The notes under the pieces: model-generated
The model's input: only the letters and a program-made list of their open reading frames with translations
Database searches by the model: none
Told to the model about the DNA's origin: nothing
DNA from: Bacteroidota bacterium
GTDB taxonomy: Bacteria; Bacteroidota; Bacteroidia; CAILMK01; JAAYUY01
Reading direction: 5' to 3'
Assembly: GCA_018698135.1 (NCBI GenBank)
Contig: JABINZ010000278.1
Span: 1-45,145, forward strand
Length of the DNA stretch: 45,145 bases
Made by a program: the position numbers and the translations under genes
Shown here: piece by piece, positions 45,092 through 45,145 of the stretch
How positions within the stretch are numbered: the stretch's first letter is position 1
How the letters are laid out: each line of letters starts with the position of its first letter

Positions 45092-45145
45092 TTTTCAAGC
45101 TTTGACTTGTTAGGGAACATTTCATGAAAGAATATACTTTATTAA

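Overview
The window is an AT-rich chromosomal segment of a member of the Bacteroidota. The evidence is: several large secreted proteins with type IX secretion (T9SS) C-terminal tails (YPNP/HPNP motifs), an ssb-gldE pair, a SufBCD operon, signal peptides that nearly all leave Gln at the mature N-terminus, and promoter-like boxes of the TTG-N19/20-TAnnTTTG type. The genus cannot be fixed from the sequence. No rRNA, tRNA or CRISPR array was seen.

Layout. 1-6510 (-): the N-terminal 2170 codons of a giant secreted protein with at least seven tandem PKD domains, cut by the window edge. 6743-8230 (+): a class-V aminotransferase/cysteine-desulfurase-like enzyme, convergent with the sufBCD operon (11982 down to 8363). 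12154-16907: a methyltransferase and a convergent 1278-residue secreted glycoside-hydrolase-like protein. 17035-21690 (+): glutaminyl-peptide cyclotransferase, glycosyltransferase, truA, sucD and a GNAT-type protein. 21691-23123: a small TonB-domain protein flanked by two ~315-bp direct repeats built of nested palindromes.

28138-23124 (-) is the most interesting region. It encodes a cysteine-synthase-like enzyme with a Cys-rich tail, a five-Cys 81-residue protein, a DsrC with both redox cysteines, a NarI/DsrM-like membrane cytochrome, a DsrK-like [4Fe-4S]/CCG heterodisulfide-reductase-type protein, and a cysteine desulfurase. The last genes overlap (TAATG and ATGA). There is no dsrAB or tusBCD in the window. 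This looks like a quinone-linked DsrC redox module supplied by cysteine sulfur, a combination I do not recognise as a described pathway.

28351-40014: a secreted unknown protein, gldE-ssb, lipB, a lemA-TPM-TPM operon, an Mla-type ABC ATPase/permease pair, an acidic unknown protein, an aminotransferase with a PfkB heptose-kinase-like gene, a REP-associated tyrosine transposase (RAYT) between inverted REP palindromes, and an LpxR-like outer-membrane lipid A deacylase.

40015-45145: a repeat-rich zone. A 5'-truncated T9SS-substrate gene begins inside a palindrome. A small lipoprotein gene follows. A 984-residue LamG/C10-peptidase-like protein has its last ~28 codons made of REP and palindrome DNA. 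At least four short palindrome families are interspersed here, and relatives of the RAYT-flanking REP occur both here and near 21.7-22.7 kb.
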